From Cristatella mucedo (lineage: Eukaryota; Bryozoa; Phylactolaemata; Cristatellidae), in contig WPIO01000087.1 of NCBI GenBank assembly GCA_009760855.2, positions 452,501-512,500 on the forward strand: a stretch of DNA of 60,000 nt, written 5' to 3'. Both the position numbers and the translations under genes were made by a program. The notes beneath the pieces were generated by a model, which worked only from the letters and a program-made list of their open reading frames with translations, was not told where the DNA came from and did not search any database. Positions 44,860 through 55,753 of this stretch are shown here, piece by piece. Position 1 is the first letter of the stretch; the number at the start of each line of letters is the position of its first letter.

Positions 44860-45008
44860 AGTTTGCATAGCCCCCTAAAATAATTTAAGCTCTATTCAGG
44901 CGCTTTACATATGTTACGGGGCTCGAGCCCACGACGTCACGTTTTCATTACATACACCTTAATCTTGCTTGGGCCGAGCACCTTAACCACTGGGCCAAAC
45001 CACCAGAG
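44860..45008 (-). mobile_element. SINE1, copy with internal insert
   Basis: attagtttgcatagccccct, ctctattcaggcgctttaca, ctcgagcccacgacgtcacg, then about 30 bp of non-family sequence (tttcattacatacaccttaa), then cttgggccgagcaccttaac, cactgggccaaacca. Confidence 0.7.
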
Positions 45009-45256
45009 TTGTCTGCAATTTATTTTTGGTTTCTGCATCATTATTGGATAGTTTGCATTTATTATCCTGAAAAAAATGATCCTACGCTTTTGAATTAATT
45101 GTGTTTTAGTTACTTAAACTGCATAAGGATTCCTACTGATCGACTGAGGATGTTGTAGCTATTGATTTAGTGGTTAAAAATAGCTGATTGCCTTTGAAAA
45201 TCTCAACGACTGATCGGTGGCTTTTTTATATATTGGCAGTTGTTACGCTTTCATTC

Positions 45257-45695
45257 ATTCATACCACCCGCTTCTCGGAATCCAACAGTCTGGAAATACC
45301 TCGTACAAACCTTAAATCCTTTGGAGACCGTGCATTTAGCTCGTATGCTCCCAAAGCCTGGAACTCCCTCCCGACCTGCGTCAGAACATCCCATGACCTG
45401 ACCACATTTACAAGAAACTTAAAAACACACCTATTTAGGACAGCATTTGGTGGGTCCCTGTGATTCGTCCTTGATGTGCTTATGCATGCTGACACTGTGC
45501 CTGCTGCCACTAACCACATTTGCATGCTGACCCTGTGCATGTCACCCCTAACCATATTATTCATTTTGTTTGTTTTTCAAGCATGATTTTACTTACTATT
45601 CTATTGCATATCACTTTGCAGCAAATGTAAAGCGCCTAGAAAGAGATTAAGTTCTCTGAGGGTGCTTTATCAAGTGCAATATTATTATTATTATT
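45257..45695 (+). mobile_element. LINE A, C-terminal copy
   Basis: An open frame from about 45188 reads TTRFSESNSLEIPRTNLKSF, YAPKAWNSLPTCVRTSHDL and NLKTHLFRTAFGGSL, then a stop at 45461-45463, the 3'UTR, stem-loop and ATT tail. It is among the least decayed C-termini and is 5'-truncated. Confidence 0.8.
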
Positions 45696-46267
45696 CAGTA
45701 TTACAATAACAACTTTATCAATAATTGCTGAGAATTGCAACAAGCTTGTCAATTGTTAGCGATGCTTTGCTGTACGAGTTATTTGATAAGTAGAAAGAGT
45801 CAGCTGTTGAAACAGCCTCAAATCTAACATCAGAAAACGCTTAGTGTATACTCTCTAGTTTATACTGGTTAGTAAAGAAAAGACAGTTTCAGTCCTTTAA
45901 CTCAAAACTTGAGCTGTGAAGTGTGAGAATCTTACCCCTATTCCAGGATTGTTAGACAAAGTAGGTAAAAATCAATTATTCAACAGCCTCAGCAACTGAA
46001 AACAAAGACAGAAAAGCCGCAGTGGTGGCTGTCACCCAGTTTGGGGGCAGCAATATAGGATTACCTCCTGAGGAACTCGAACTCGAGAGATGGCCTCGGT
46101 CGCAAATATCGATCTCACAAAAATCGAACGCACAAATATCGATCTGGAATATCATTCTCACAGCCAGATCTACCAGGTCTAGAGCACCTAGCTAGACCTG
46201 ACATTTTCGTCATTTTCGGATTATCAATTGGTCACTAGAGAGTCACTAGAGAGACTAAAAGGTTTAT
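45696..46267. other. no feature recognised
   Basis: AT-rich; short tandem 'cacaaatatcgatct' near 46110-46150 only. Confidence 0.35.
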
Positions 46268-46346
46268 GTGAAGCGCCTAGAAAGAGATTGAGTTCTCTGA
46301 GGGCGCTTTATCAAGTGCATTATTATTATTATAATTATTATTATTA
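46268..46346 (+). mobile_element. tail-only LINE A copy with a SINE1-like leader
   Basis: The first bases, tttatgtgaagcgcc, resemble SINE1 (catatgtgaagcgcc), while the rest (tagaaagagattgagttctc, gcgctttatcaagtgcatta, ATT repeats) is LINE A. It is either a LINE tail or a chimera of the two. Confidence 0.65.
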
Positions 46347-46644
46347 TGAAATCTAGCACTACCTATCCTTTAAATCCTCTAAGCCTTCTTTAGCACGCGA
46401 CTTATTCACTTCTGTTCCTTGCAGCCTGCACCGACGACAGTCGCATTTGATTGGCCGCTAAAATCTCGAAGCTTAGCAAATGTGCTATCTTTGAGGCATA
46501 AAAATAAGTTTTCATCGGGCCAAAGTAGCTTTCCTTGTCAGATTTTGAAAATAAATCTTTGACCTTGTGTAAATCCCACAAGGTCAGGAACATTCTTTCA
46601 GAACTAATGGCCTGCCAGCTTAACCACTTAGAGCTTAAAGACAG

Positions 46645-47890
46645 TAATAATAATAACACACTTGATAAAGCACCCTCAGAAAACTCAATCTCTTTCTAGG
46701 TGCTTTACATTTGCTTAATAGGAAACACGATCGGATGGTCAATGGAAACACGCTCGATGAGCAACAAGAATGAACACAGTTAGAGGTGAAATGACAGAGT
46801 CAGCATGCAAGTATGGTTAGTGGCAGCATGTCCAGTGTCGGCACGCATGAGCACATAAAGAACGAATCAAAGGAACCAACTAAATCCTGCCATAAATAGG
46901 TACGTTTTTAATTTCCTTTAAAATGCGGTCAAGTCAGGGATGTTGTGACGCAAGTCGGGAGTGATTTCCAGGCTTTGGGAGCATACGAACTAAAGGCACG
47001 GTCTCCACATGATTTGAGGTTTGCAGGAGGTATAGGTAAACAGTTAGATTCCGAACATCTGGTGGTACGATGCTTAGCATCGTGGGGCAGGAGATCTGAA
47101 AGGTAGGCTGGAGCCAAAGAATGGAGGGACCTAAATGTTAGTGACAAAACCTCGAAGTCGATGCGTTGCTTCACTGGTAGCCAGTGCAGATCGGCGAGAA
47201 ATGACGTGACGCGGCAACTCGGAAGCCAAGCTCACGACAGACAAGCCTAGCTGCAGAGTTTTGCACCAGCTGTAAGGGCCTGATCGCACAGGCCGCTAGA
47301 CCAGCAAGCAGTAACTTACAGAAGTCAAGACGGAATGTCACAAATGCATGAACCAACTTAGACGTGCTATCCCTATCTAAGCAAGCCCTAATTTTAGCAA
47401 TGTTATGTCTGAAAGTAGGCAGATTTTGACTGTGGAGCTGATGTGGTCGTCCAACGAAAGGTCACTTTGGAACATGACAGCTATATTTCGTGCAGATTCA
47501 ACAGGAGATATGCTGGCAGAGCCGATGTCGAGCGTCAGCCTTTCCAATTTCCAAATCGCACTTGGTTTTCCAATAACCAGTAAGTTGTTTTCATCATCAT
47601 TCAATTTAAGAACATTTGCTGCCATCCATGTGAGGCTGCCGTCAATGCATACCGCAAGAGAGTTAAGAGAAGTCGATGTGCTGGATGGGTGGGAGGGATC
47701 GGAGCAACGGTACAACTGGGTGTCATCCGAAAAGAAGTAAAAGCCTAGATTGTGCTTGGCAATCACACCGGCAAGAAGAAGAGTACAAACCGTGAAAAGA
47801 ACAGGAGCAAGCACAGAGCCCTGGGGTAGCATTTGCAAAACTCGGCAATTCGTCTGGTCTGCCGTCGACTGAAAAGCAGTCACATCCGGC
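46645..47890 (-). mobile_element. LINE A, copy with RT second half
   Basis: From 5' (right): LPQGSVLAPVLFTVCT, LGFYFFSDDTQLYRCSD (YADD changed to FSDD), AANVLKLNDDENNLLVIGKP, DLSLDDHISSTVK, then HAFVTFRLDFCKLLLAG, MKQRIDFEVLSLTFRSL, YLSDLLPHDAKHRTTR, WKSLPTCVTTS, then the 3'UTR and TAA repeats at 46649-46660. Frameshifts near 47170 and 47380 break it. Confidence 0.85.
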
Positions 47891-48040
47891 CACTTGTGTT
47901 AATGCTTCCCGGACGCCCAATAAAATATAGGATAGACCTAAAGATAATCTTTTGGGCCGACACGAGGAGTTGCTAGCCTACACCAGCTTACTGGTATATC
48001 AAACCTCCTTTAGCCCCCCCCCCCCTACTAGTCTGCTGTT

Positions 48041-48205
48041 AATTAGCTGATTTATCAGCCTCATTTGCATAGCTGCAGAAGAGCTTTAACCCTGTCAGCT
48101 ACTGCTTGCCGGCAATTAAGTCGGCAATAAAGGATAACCCACTGCAGCATTTGAATCCACGACCTCTGTGGTAAAAAGCAAGCAACCTTAATCCTTGGCT
48201 GCTAT
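48041..48205 (-). mobile_element. SINE2, full but diverged
   Basis: On the minus strand: head gcagccaaggattaaggttg, B-box-like ggtcgtggattcaaatgctg, then ttattgccgacttaattgcc, gacagggttaaagctcttct and gaggctgataaatcagctaa. Roughly full-length relative to 18452. Confidence 0.6.
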
Positions 48206-48504
48206 CAAAACCTAGCACTCATGCACCTCCTGCTCCTTGGCTTCAACTCAGCCTTACATTCCCTGCACTTTAGTCAAATCGTCTGGATGGATGGGCCTTC
48301 AGTTCATATGCACTGACCGACGAAACCCGGCTTGGGGCCAGCTCAGATTTCAGTGAGCTCAAGTGCACTCGCCTGTTTCCCTGTGTGCTTTTTAAAGCTT
48401 GTCTGCGGATAATTCAGCATCTGCTACGTAATCGGGGTCCTACTAGCCAATTATCAAGTGCCGTAAGTTGTTTTTCATCCTGGCCCTAACCATAGCATTG
48501 CTTA

Positions 48505-48572
48505 ATAATAATAATAATGCACTTGATAAAGCCCCCTCAGAGAACTCAATCTCTTTCTAGGTGCTTCTCTTG
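48505..48572 (-). mobile_element. LINE A tail-only copy
   Basis: aataataataatgcacttga, taaagccccctcagagaact and caatctctttctaggtgctt; about 68 bp, tail and stem-loop only. Confidence 0.7.
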
Positions 48573-49369
48573 CACTGAGAAATAGAGCGTAAGAATCTAT
48601 TTAGGGTACTAAGCAAAGGGCATACTATTATTATCACAATTATTACTAGCAAGCGACTCCAAAAAATCGCGTAAACATCAATTTAAAAGTATGAAATTCA
48701 CGATTTCTCGATGAAGGTACTTCTATGAATATACTTGAAACAAAATATCAATGAATTAAACTACTAATTTCAACTTACTCAAAACTAAGTTGTATTAGTT
48801 TAGCAATTATTAGCGATTAATAAGGAAGCATTAGCGCCGTGCAACCGTTAACCTTTACAAAATTACAGAGTAGGCAATCGATAGCAATGACTTAGTAGCT
48901 TATTTGATAGGACTAGCGATGCTGATCGTAGGAAAACCCCAGCAATGAGATCACATCAGAATTTCGACCTGACGAGTAACCCCAGCTAGCAATTCCTCCC
49001 AGTTTTCCTCTAATTGGAGTATAGGCAGTGACCCACGACTGCTACTCATCATATTTCAGCTGTTAGATCGCTGAGTTGATGCGTATCAAACATTTGGACA
49101 TGTTATTTGTACACCCATGAACACCGAACCATTGACGCCTAACAGACTCCTCAGACAAACCCTTGCCATGAACGTCTGTACTCAGTGTACCTGGAAGAAT
49201 CGTCATGACTGAAATCGTTGCTGAAGCGTTTTAATATCCAGTTGAATCTTCATTAAAAGAGCCCCTTGTAGATCAACAGATCCTTTTCCTGGATCTGAAG
49301 CTTTCTGCTCTTTATTCTTAATTAACGGCACAACCTGCGGCCGAAAGGCACAGATGCAATGTAATGTAA
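48573..49369. other. no feature recognised
   Basis: AT-rich, without recognisable repeats or exons. Confidence 0.35.
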
Positions 49370-49485
49370 CGTCATGTATCTCCGTCTACAACTCCACAAA
49401 GCCATACAGACTGACTATGTGTGTGTTACGCACGAGAGTTTTGCATAGCATACTCACAGCCTAAGCGGCTTTCGGTAGGCATTCA
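49370..49485 (-). mobile_element. LINE B 3'-end fragment
   Basis: acgtcatgtatctccgtcta, caactccacaaagccataca and cagcctaagcggctttcggt: LINE B C-terminal codons and 3'UTR in reverse complement. Confidence 0.7.
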
Positions 49486-51040
49486 AAGTTGTATACGTGG
49501 TGCTAATTTAAATGTACAAATTACATTACGAAAGCGAACCAAAGTGTACTACGTGGCTACTTGTGCAAGTTAATATCCTTGCTGACTTAAAAACAGATAG
49601 CTGAGACTCTTAATCTATTTTGTCCGGTGTGACTGCATGCAGCTAAGCACTCGGGGGCAGACGGACGCCGTGCCACTAATGTACTTGGAAACCGAGGAGT
49701 TAGGTTCCACAGCCAAGGTGACAGCCAGTCCGTCGCTGGTCTCCATAGGAACGCTCAGTGGAGAGAGTGAGCAGAAAACTGCTCAAACTGTACGACTGGC
49801 GGCTTCCTAATGAAGATTCAGCTTAGCTAAAAGAATGTATTGCTGCTGCAGGTGGCACCGAAGCTGCCACCAGTCCGAGACCGGCTGCTTCGCGCACTTG
49901 AAGGAACCAGCTGCTGGACTAAAACAAGGAGCCACAGCCTATTGCTAGACCTTGCAGGCACCGAGTCCCTGCCCTGTCCCGCCCCGCCCCCCCAGTAGGA
50001 GTTCGTGGCCACCGTGGGTGGTGAGCAGGCATTTTGGTCGAAGTGAGCATGCCAGTGACCTGGCCAGCACTGCTAGCAGGTTGCAAGGAAGGCCCGGGGC
50101 AGAGTGCAGGGCAATGAGCAATGAGCTTCCGGTGCTTCTCGATCACGTGCTCACGTTCGAGGCATGCTCAGGCCGATCCTGCGCGGTCGGGATTAGGTTA
50201 ACATAAGGCAGGTAGGAGCTGCCGAGTGAAGATTTTGCTATGCTTCATTTGGCAGCTCGGCGGCTTGTGGCCGGCCGTGGGGGAGCCAAAGGTTTGCTGG
50301 CAGTGCTTTCGGCTCGCTGGAGTGCACGTGGCACAATTTTGTTTAGATCGGCAGTCGGCTCGGCATAGAAAATGACCTGCTCAGCTCTAACGGACGGCTC
50401 TCTCGGGCGGCCGGCCGTCTGGAATTGCCACCTGGTTTGCAATCGCTGGTGAAGCAGACTGAACGAGCCCGGCCAACCCATGTGTTGTATCTCGAAAATA
50501 AAAGGCTAATAATTTACGGTGCACCGGCATGACGAAAAAACCACTAAATCGCGAAGCAGACAAGCAGCTGCCAAGCGCAGGCCATGAGAGCAAAAGTCTG
50601 TGCTCAGCGAACAGATGCCGCCGGCCTTGATCGCGTCGACGCTGACGGCCAGGCCTATGTCTGAGCCATCCAAGCTGCCGAGCGAGCCTACTGTAGCACC
50701 AGTGCAACAAGGAGGCCAGGCAGTCTTCAGGGTTCTGCTGCTGCTGCTTCTGGAATCGGTCGACGTCGACCTACTGCGATCTGGTCGAGCTGTACATCGG
50801 CTAGACGAATAAGAAGGGCGGCCGGCTACACCGGAAGCAGAGAAGGAGCCAGGCCTGCTCTTTCTCGGGGGGGGGGGAGGGAGAGGTGGTGCATCCGTGA
50901 AGTCCTACTCCATTTTCGATTTTGCATGGAATGATTCTCAGAAGGAATGCGACTTTGATGTTCTGCTACTGCTCGTCCGAAGCTCATGGCTCGTAGCAGC
51001 ATGAGTGTTCACGTCATAGCTCACACGGTCACAAGCCTAT
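49486..51040. other. downstream of the docking-gene stop; no exon recognised
   Basis: Probably the 3'UTR and flank of the minus-strand gene. A G run lies at 50866-50877. No minus-strand AATAAA was spotted. Confidence 0.35.
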
Positions 51041-51546
51041 CTATCTGTCAGCGGTTGCACCAGGATGCCCAGTACTACCATCCAGCCTCAGGCCGCTGAT
51101 GACATTTCGCTGCTCTTGCCTGTACCGCGTCTGGTGCAGTTGGGCTTTGTGAGCCGCTTCCGTGGCGGCAATGTTGATCTCTGCATACAGGACGTTCTCT
51201 GATGCTGCGCTCACCTTGCCGCTGCTGCCACCACTGCCTCGTAATGGTGACGGTGGCTGGCATGGCGAAAGCCTCTTACGGGCAGGACCACTCACTAGCA
51301 CCGGAGGAGCCGTGTGCACAAGCTCGGCGTAGTTCAGCTCGGGCGGCGGAGGCGGCGACGGCATCAAATGCTGACTGCCGCTGCACGAAGGCAGCGGTGG
51401 CGGCAGAGGTGGTGGGGGCAGACATTCATGCACGTTGATGTACAGAGGTACGCTACGACTCTCCGGACGCTCATCGTTTGTAGCCGAGGAGGCGGCACTA
51501 GCAGACGACGTCTGTGGAGAAGCGCACGTAACGACGGACTCCTTGT
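51041..51546 (-). CDS. terminal coding exon of the docking/adaptor protein
   Basis: The acceptor is strong (ctctcgtgttctttcag ending at 51547), and the exon starts in phase 1, completing the codon left open at 53586 (g|ac gives Asp). The 167 residues end at a TAG at 51041-51043. In order they hold VPLYINVHE (a third YxNV, Grb2-type site), a long proline run, ELNYAELVH, and VLYAEINIAATEAAHK near the C-terminus. An LNYxxL motif followed by a proline-rich stretch and a final YAxINx resembles the tails of IRS1 (LNYIDLDL, YASINF) and FRS2 (LNYIQVDL, YAVIDI). I cannot choose between these or a Dok/Gab-type protein without the N-terminal domains. The intron before it, 51547-53585, contains LINE remnants. 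No polyadenylation signal was recognised downstream. Confidence 0.68.
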
Positions 51547-52504
51547 CTGAAAGAACACGAGAGAGTGAGTAGCAGCACGTGGATTGACGACCGGCATGGC
51601 GATCGCACTAAAACAAGCAGGCAACAAAGCCGTTGATGCATAACGGTGCCCACTTCAGAGTGATTCGCTAGTCTGGCTAGTCACACGATCGTTGTGTGCG
51701 TGCTAGGAAAGCATTGCATTCTGACAGGATTGCCCACGCTGCAGTTGGACATTGCACACATCACGTACTCTAAGTCTGTCTGTCTGTCTGCCTTCGCCAG
51801 GATGAAGCAACGAATCTGGCAAGGAACACCTTTTACTCAAAAACCAGGGCACTTGCTAAGACTATTATGTCTACCTCCAATAGCTTCCATTAGCCATCAT
51901 TCATCCTTCGTGAAGGCAAAGTCACTATGGATTTTGCTGTTACACACAGTTGCGTGGATACAGCACCGTTCAATTAGCAGACTGCTCACTAGGCTGCGAT
52001 AATGGGCATCGAATGCTAGAGTCCGACGTCAGCCCTCGTCTGCGCCCCCCAACCCCTCTTGTAGTGACCGGGCACACCAACCGCTGGCCAGCGTGGCCCA
52101 AAGCCTGTACTTCGATGCAGGCTGATGGTCTGCATATTATTTATGAGCTGATCGACATGCTGAGCTGAGTAACAGAGAATGCCAAACCATTCCAGGGTAG
52201 TAGCAGTAGCCATGAACTAGCTATAGAGGCTGGCGAAACCATTTCAGGGGCAGAACTTTGACCTTGCCCAAGCGGCCAAACGTAGCAGGCGGCTCATGCG
52301 CCTTCTGAGATGGACTTACCGGAGTGAGGGCACTGCAGCCCTGCAGCGCCCTCAGAAAGCCACTTGCGTGACGCCTTAGTAACGGATTAGAAGAAAACGC
52401 CACTGGATTAGGAGAAAACAATCGTAAACCACGTGCTTAGTTTGGGCAGAGCAAGAGATCGATATGACCAGACGGATGATACTATTGCCAATGACAATAA
52501 CAGT
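51547..52504 (-). other. docking-gene intron, unique part
   Basis: Intronic by the splice sites at 51547 and 53585. Short gtctgtctgtctg at 51776; nothing else recognised. Confidence 0.5.
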
Positions 52505-53035
52505 TGCTATGTCTTTTGTTTAGTGCCCTAAGAGAATCAAATCTCTTAGCACTTAATAACTCATTGCAAGAGAAGCAATAACAAAGGATTAATATCATGC
52601 TTAATCATGTGCATGATATTAATCATCATTAATCATCTGCGTAATCATAATGACCATGCTTGGGCAAACATGCGAAGCAAACGAGTGCAATTCTTAGGAG
52701 GGCATGCAAAAGGTAGCACGTGACGTTGCTCGGCGGCCGTGGTTAGTAGTGGTTCCGGAAATGCACCGAGACATGTACCCGTAAGCCAGCGAAGCAGACA
52801 GGGACGAAACACGAGTTCACTGGGGGTGCGTAGGGAAAGCTGAGCAATACCGACCTTTGACCTTTGACCAATACAGACCTTTACAGCTACAGATCCGTTT
52901 TTTTAGCTGAGATTTAAATGTTGCAGGATTAATGCAGGCGGCGGACACAAGCCGGAGGTGCGTTCCAGACTTGAATAATAAGCAAAGTGTGAGAACTAAT
53001 GCTGCAAGCAGGAGTCCTTTGGGTGCACGCTATCC
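52505..53035 (-). mobile_element. diverged LINE A-type remnant in the docking-gene intron
   Basis: The tail-like part (agtgccctaagagaatcaaa, cattgcaagagaagcaataa) is followed upstream by eroded C-terminal codons; two minus frames give VWNAPPACVRR and NPATFKSQLKKRI, equivalent to WNSLPTCVRT and SLTTFKKNLKT of LINE A. It lies between the exons at 51546 and 53586. Confidence 0.45.
52587..52624. repeat. inverted repeat, 14-bp arms
   Basis: gattaatatcatgc (52587-52600) and its complement at 52611-52624, 10-nt loop. It is AT-rich and sits within the LINE-like remnant. Confidence 0.85.
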
Positions 53036-53139
53036 AACTCAAAATTTGCTTTTTCACAATTTCCGAGATAACAAAAATCTCCCAGGCTAAAGAGACTGTA
53101 ATATTATAACCTACACAAAGTGGATAGCTCGTCGAAAAT

Positions 53140-53262
53140 ACTCGGCATCTATCCCCATCTGCAACTTTGCAATACCGTGGAGACTAACTAGTGAGCACGC
53201 TACACGAGAGAGATTTCTTTCTCATACACGGAAACCTTAGCGGCTTTCGATGCATCTACATA
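53140..53262 (-). mobile_element. LINE B tail, strongly decayed
   Basis: ggcatctatccccatctgca, cacgctacacgagagagatt and accttagcggctttcgatgc retain the order of the LINE B 3' end (gtatctccgtctgtaact; gcaggagagtttt; gcctaagcggctttcggt). It is intronic to the docking gene. Confidence 0.45.
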
Positions 53263-53585
53263 AGCCAACGAACATCACCCAACCCAATTGAAGTGATAAG
53301 CATGTCTCCTTCTCCTCCCCCCCCCCCCCAGGGAAGCTCATTAAGTAAACAGCAGAGCACGGAACGGCTGGGCAGAAGTGCTGCCATCGGCCAGCCGGCA
53401 CAGTCTTGCAACAGGCTTACAAAGCAAAGACACGGCAATAGATCAATTCCTTGACCATCGGCACACTACATCGGCCTACTACTACCGCAGCATGCAAGTG
53501 CAGCAGAGAGCCGGCTTGCCTCGCGAGCCGTGCCTCAAGCTAGCCAGGCCGGATGTCGGCTACCCCACACACTCGCAGGACTTAC

Positions 53586-54414
53586 CTGCGGCACTGGCTG
53601 CAGCGACGGCAGCGTTGATGCTGCTGATGCTGCCGTTGCTGCAGCTGCTCAGGCTACCACTGCTTGACTGTCGCACGCCGGCGAACGAGCCGCTGCCAGC
53701 AGTCAAGGCTGGGCTCCCACTGGGCGGCTCGCACTGACTGGCCGAGCAGCAGACGGCCTTCGGCGCCGACGTCGGTGGCGACTGCAGGACGGCGACAACC
53801 GGACCAGACGCCGGCGGCGAGCAGTGGCACTCGGCCAGCTGCTGCGACCCTGGCGCTGAGCCGTCCCTACCGGCTCTGTCGGCATTCTTCGATCTAGCCG
53901 CTGCTGCGGACCAGCTGCCGACGTTTGCGTACACCACGGGCTCGCAAAGAGGCAAGCCGTTGGGGTAAACGTTCTCGTATGTGTTGTCCGCATAGGGCGC
54001 GCTGACCTGGCACGCGGCGGCCGACAAGCTGCCGCCGATGCCGCGGCCCGACGACAAGTTGCTGCAACTGGCGGCGGCCGCAGCAGCAGCGGCTGTGGCC
54101 GCTGCTAGGGCAGGAGCGACTAGAGCAGACGCCGCGCTCGGCGGAGAGGCGCGGCAGTCGGACGCGAGTACCTGCTGCCGCTTCTGTTGCAGCGCGGTCA
54201 GCTGGGGAGATGCTGCTGCTGGGGAGACGGCGGCCGGGCTACTGGCCGACAGCTCCTCCAGGCTCCTGGCCGAGTGCTTGCCGGTGCCCATGGCGACGGC
54301 AGCGCCCTTTCCAGAAGGGGGGCCACTGCCGGCCGTGCCCTCGATGACACCGCTCGAAGATCGTGCGTGAAACGCAGCAATGACGACATAGTTGGACTGG
54401 TCTACGTGCATTGC
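53586..54414 (-). CDS. middle exon of the docking/adaptor protein, with YENV and YANV motifs
   Basis: An 829-nt open block in minus frame. Its 3' end is a consensus donor (gccgcag|GTAAGT, last exon base 53586, phase 1). It is joined here at a possible acceptor, cggcag|GCAATG, at 54414 (phase 0), which fits a phase-0 donor at 54506. It encodes DQSNYVVIAAF, RSLEELSASS, an Ala-rich run, NTYENVYPNG and VVYANVGSW, then Ser-rich sequence. YENV and YANV match the pYxN consensus for the Grb2 SH2 domain, so a receptor-tyrosine-kinase docking role is inferred. The first junction is weak: the proposed 92-bp intron lacks a pyrimidine tract. This frame is also open upstream to a stop just before the GGA repeat, so a frameshift in that microsatellite is an alternative to splicing. 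Confidence 0.62.
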
Positions 54415-54506
54415 CTGCCGCCGCCCGCTGAGCGACCCGATCTCGCTCTTATGTATTGTGCCGTGCAGCTGCCCTGCCGAAAGGATGCCGCTGGCAACCG
54501 AGTTAC

Positions 54507-54537
54507 TCCTCCTCCTCCTCCTCCTCCTCCTCCTGCC
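54507..54537. repeat. (TCC)n inside coding sequence
   Basis: On the minus strand this is (GGA)n, coding poly-Gly at the end of the upstream docking-protein exon. It marks the frame change between two exon blocks. Confidence 0.9.
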
Positions 54538-55582
54538 CCTTCTCCTCCCCTAGTGGCCAGCGCTGAGAAGGGCGATTCGGCAGAAGTCGACGCCGACGAC
54601 GACGTCAGAGCAGCAGCCGACAGAGGTGACTGCATAGGTGGCTGGAAGGCAGCCTTAGGTTCGGCCGGCCCCGAGAGGGACGCTCGAGCCGCCTTGTCCT
54701 CGCCACCTCCGGCGGACGTGGTCGACAGCGACTTTCGAAGCACGACCTTCGCGCTGCTGCCAGCAGCAGCGTCCGACTGGGTCTGCCTAGTGGCCGGCAC
54801 GCCCACTGCACCGATACAAGCAGGCTTTGTAATCACGTGAGGCACAGCAGCAGCAGCCGCAGCCACCACTGATCCGTGCGGCAAGTCTTGCATAGAATGG
54901 CCAGTTGTCGATGTCAGCCTGCTGCTGCTGGTGTTCTTAGGACCGACGGTGCTGGCAGGCGGCTGCAGCAAAGGGCCCTGCCCAGCGACGGCAGCGGCCC
55001 CTGCAGCAGCGGCTGCAGTGGTGGCTGCGGCCGCTTTCCTCTGGTTCGTGGCGCTCTCGTCCATGGAGCGAGCCCTTCGATGAATTGCCGCACGCTGGTG
55101 CTGCTGATTGGCTGCTGCCTCGGCTGCTCCAGCAGTATCGGCAGGCGCCACTGCCCCGTTGCTGTACAGAGGTGGCGGCACGCCTTTGGCATACGGACCG
55201 CTAAAGTGGGCTGCAGGCATGCTGTCGTTCATCGGCAGCGCTGCTGAAGTCAGGCCTGCGTCTGCCAGATGAACGTGTGACCAGCGAAAGTCTGATGCAG
55301 CAGCAGCAGCAGCAGCTGCTGCTGCTGCTGCTGCAGGCCTGCTCCCACGGTCACGGTGCAGCCGCCGATGGGACCACTCGCCAACATGTGGCAGCGTGGT
55401 GCTTCTGCCGAACGGCAGACACTTGGTGTCGGCTGAGCCACCACCTCCACGGCAGCTGTTGAGAAGGTTGCTCAAGGAGCTTCGGTACAGTTGCTGGTTG
55501 CAGAGATCCTCGTAGAAGGTGAAAGCACCAGCACCTCCAGCGCTGCCTCGCGAACCTGCCAATGGTCTCGCCGCGTCTGCAC
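54507..55582 (-). CDS. internal exon block of a docking/adaptor protein (IRS/FRS2-like), upstream part
   Basis: About 358 codons are open on the minus strand. The block starts after a clear acceptor (gccattgcag at 55583 and above), in phase 1, so coding exons lie further upstream. It encodes a low-complexity Ala/Ser/Gly/Pro-rich region, with FTFYEDLCNQQLYRSSLSN near its start, a 13-Ala run, RRARSMDES, GHSMQDLPHG and VVLRKSLSTT. The RxRS-type serines resemble basophilic-kinase or 14-3-3 sites. No globular domain is visible. The family guess rests on the downstream tyrosine motifs at 53586-54414 and 51041-51546. The block ends in a (GGA)n run coding poly-Gly, where GTAACT at 54506 could be a donor. 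Reading on without splicing reaches a stop at 54402. The intron upstream is full of CT/GA repeats. That this is coding is fairly sure; the exact 3' boundary is not. Confidence 0.62.
55296..55335. repeat. 40-bp perfect palindrome of CAG/CTG triplets in a poly-Ala tract
   Basis: tg + (CAG)6 (55298-55315) + (CTG)6 (55316-55333) + ca. On the minus strand it codes the 13-Ala run with GCA then GCT codons. Confidence 0.9.
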
Positions 55583-55673
55583 CTGCAATGGCGAGCAGCA
55601 CGTAGGCAGGCCTTCAAAAAAACTCACCCACAAGTGCAAAGGCAGCAAGCCTGGAAGGATTTGGAAGTGGTGT

Positions 55674-55675
<2 letters not shown>

Positions 55676-55750
<75 letters not shown>
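55676..55750. repeat. (GA)n microsatellite
   Basis: 75 bp. On the sense (minus) strand of the docking gene it is a CT tract about 95-170 nt upstream of the acceptor at 55583. Confidence 0.95.
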
Positions 55751-55753
<3 letters not shown>

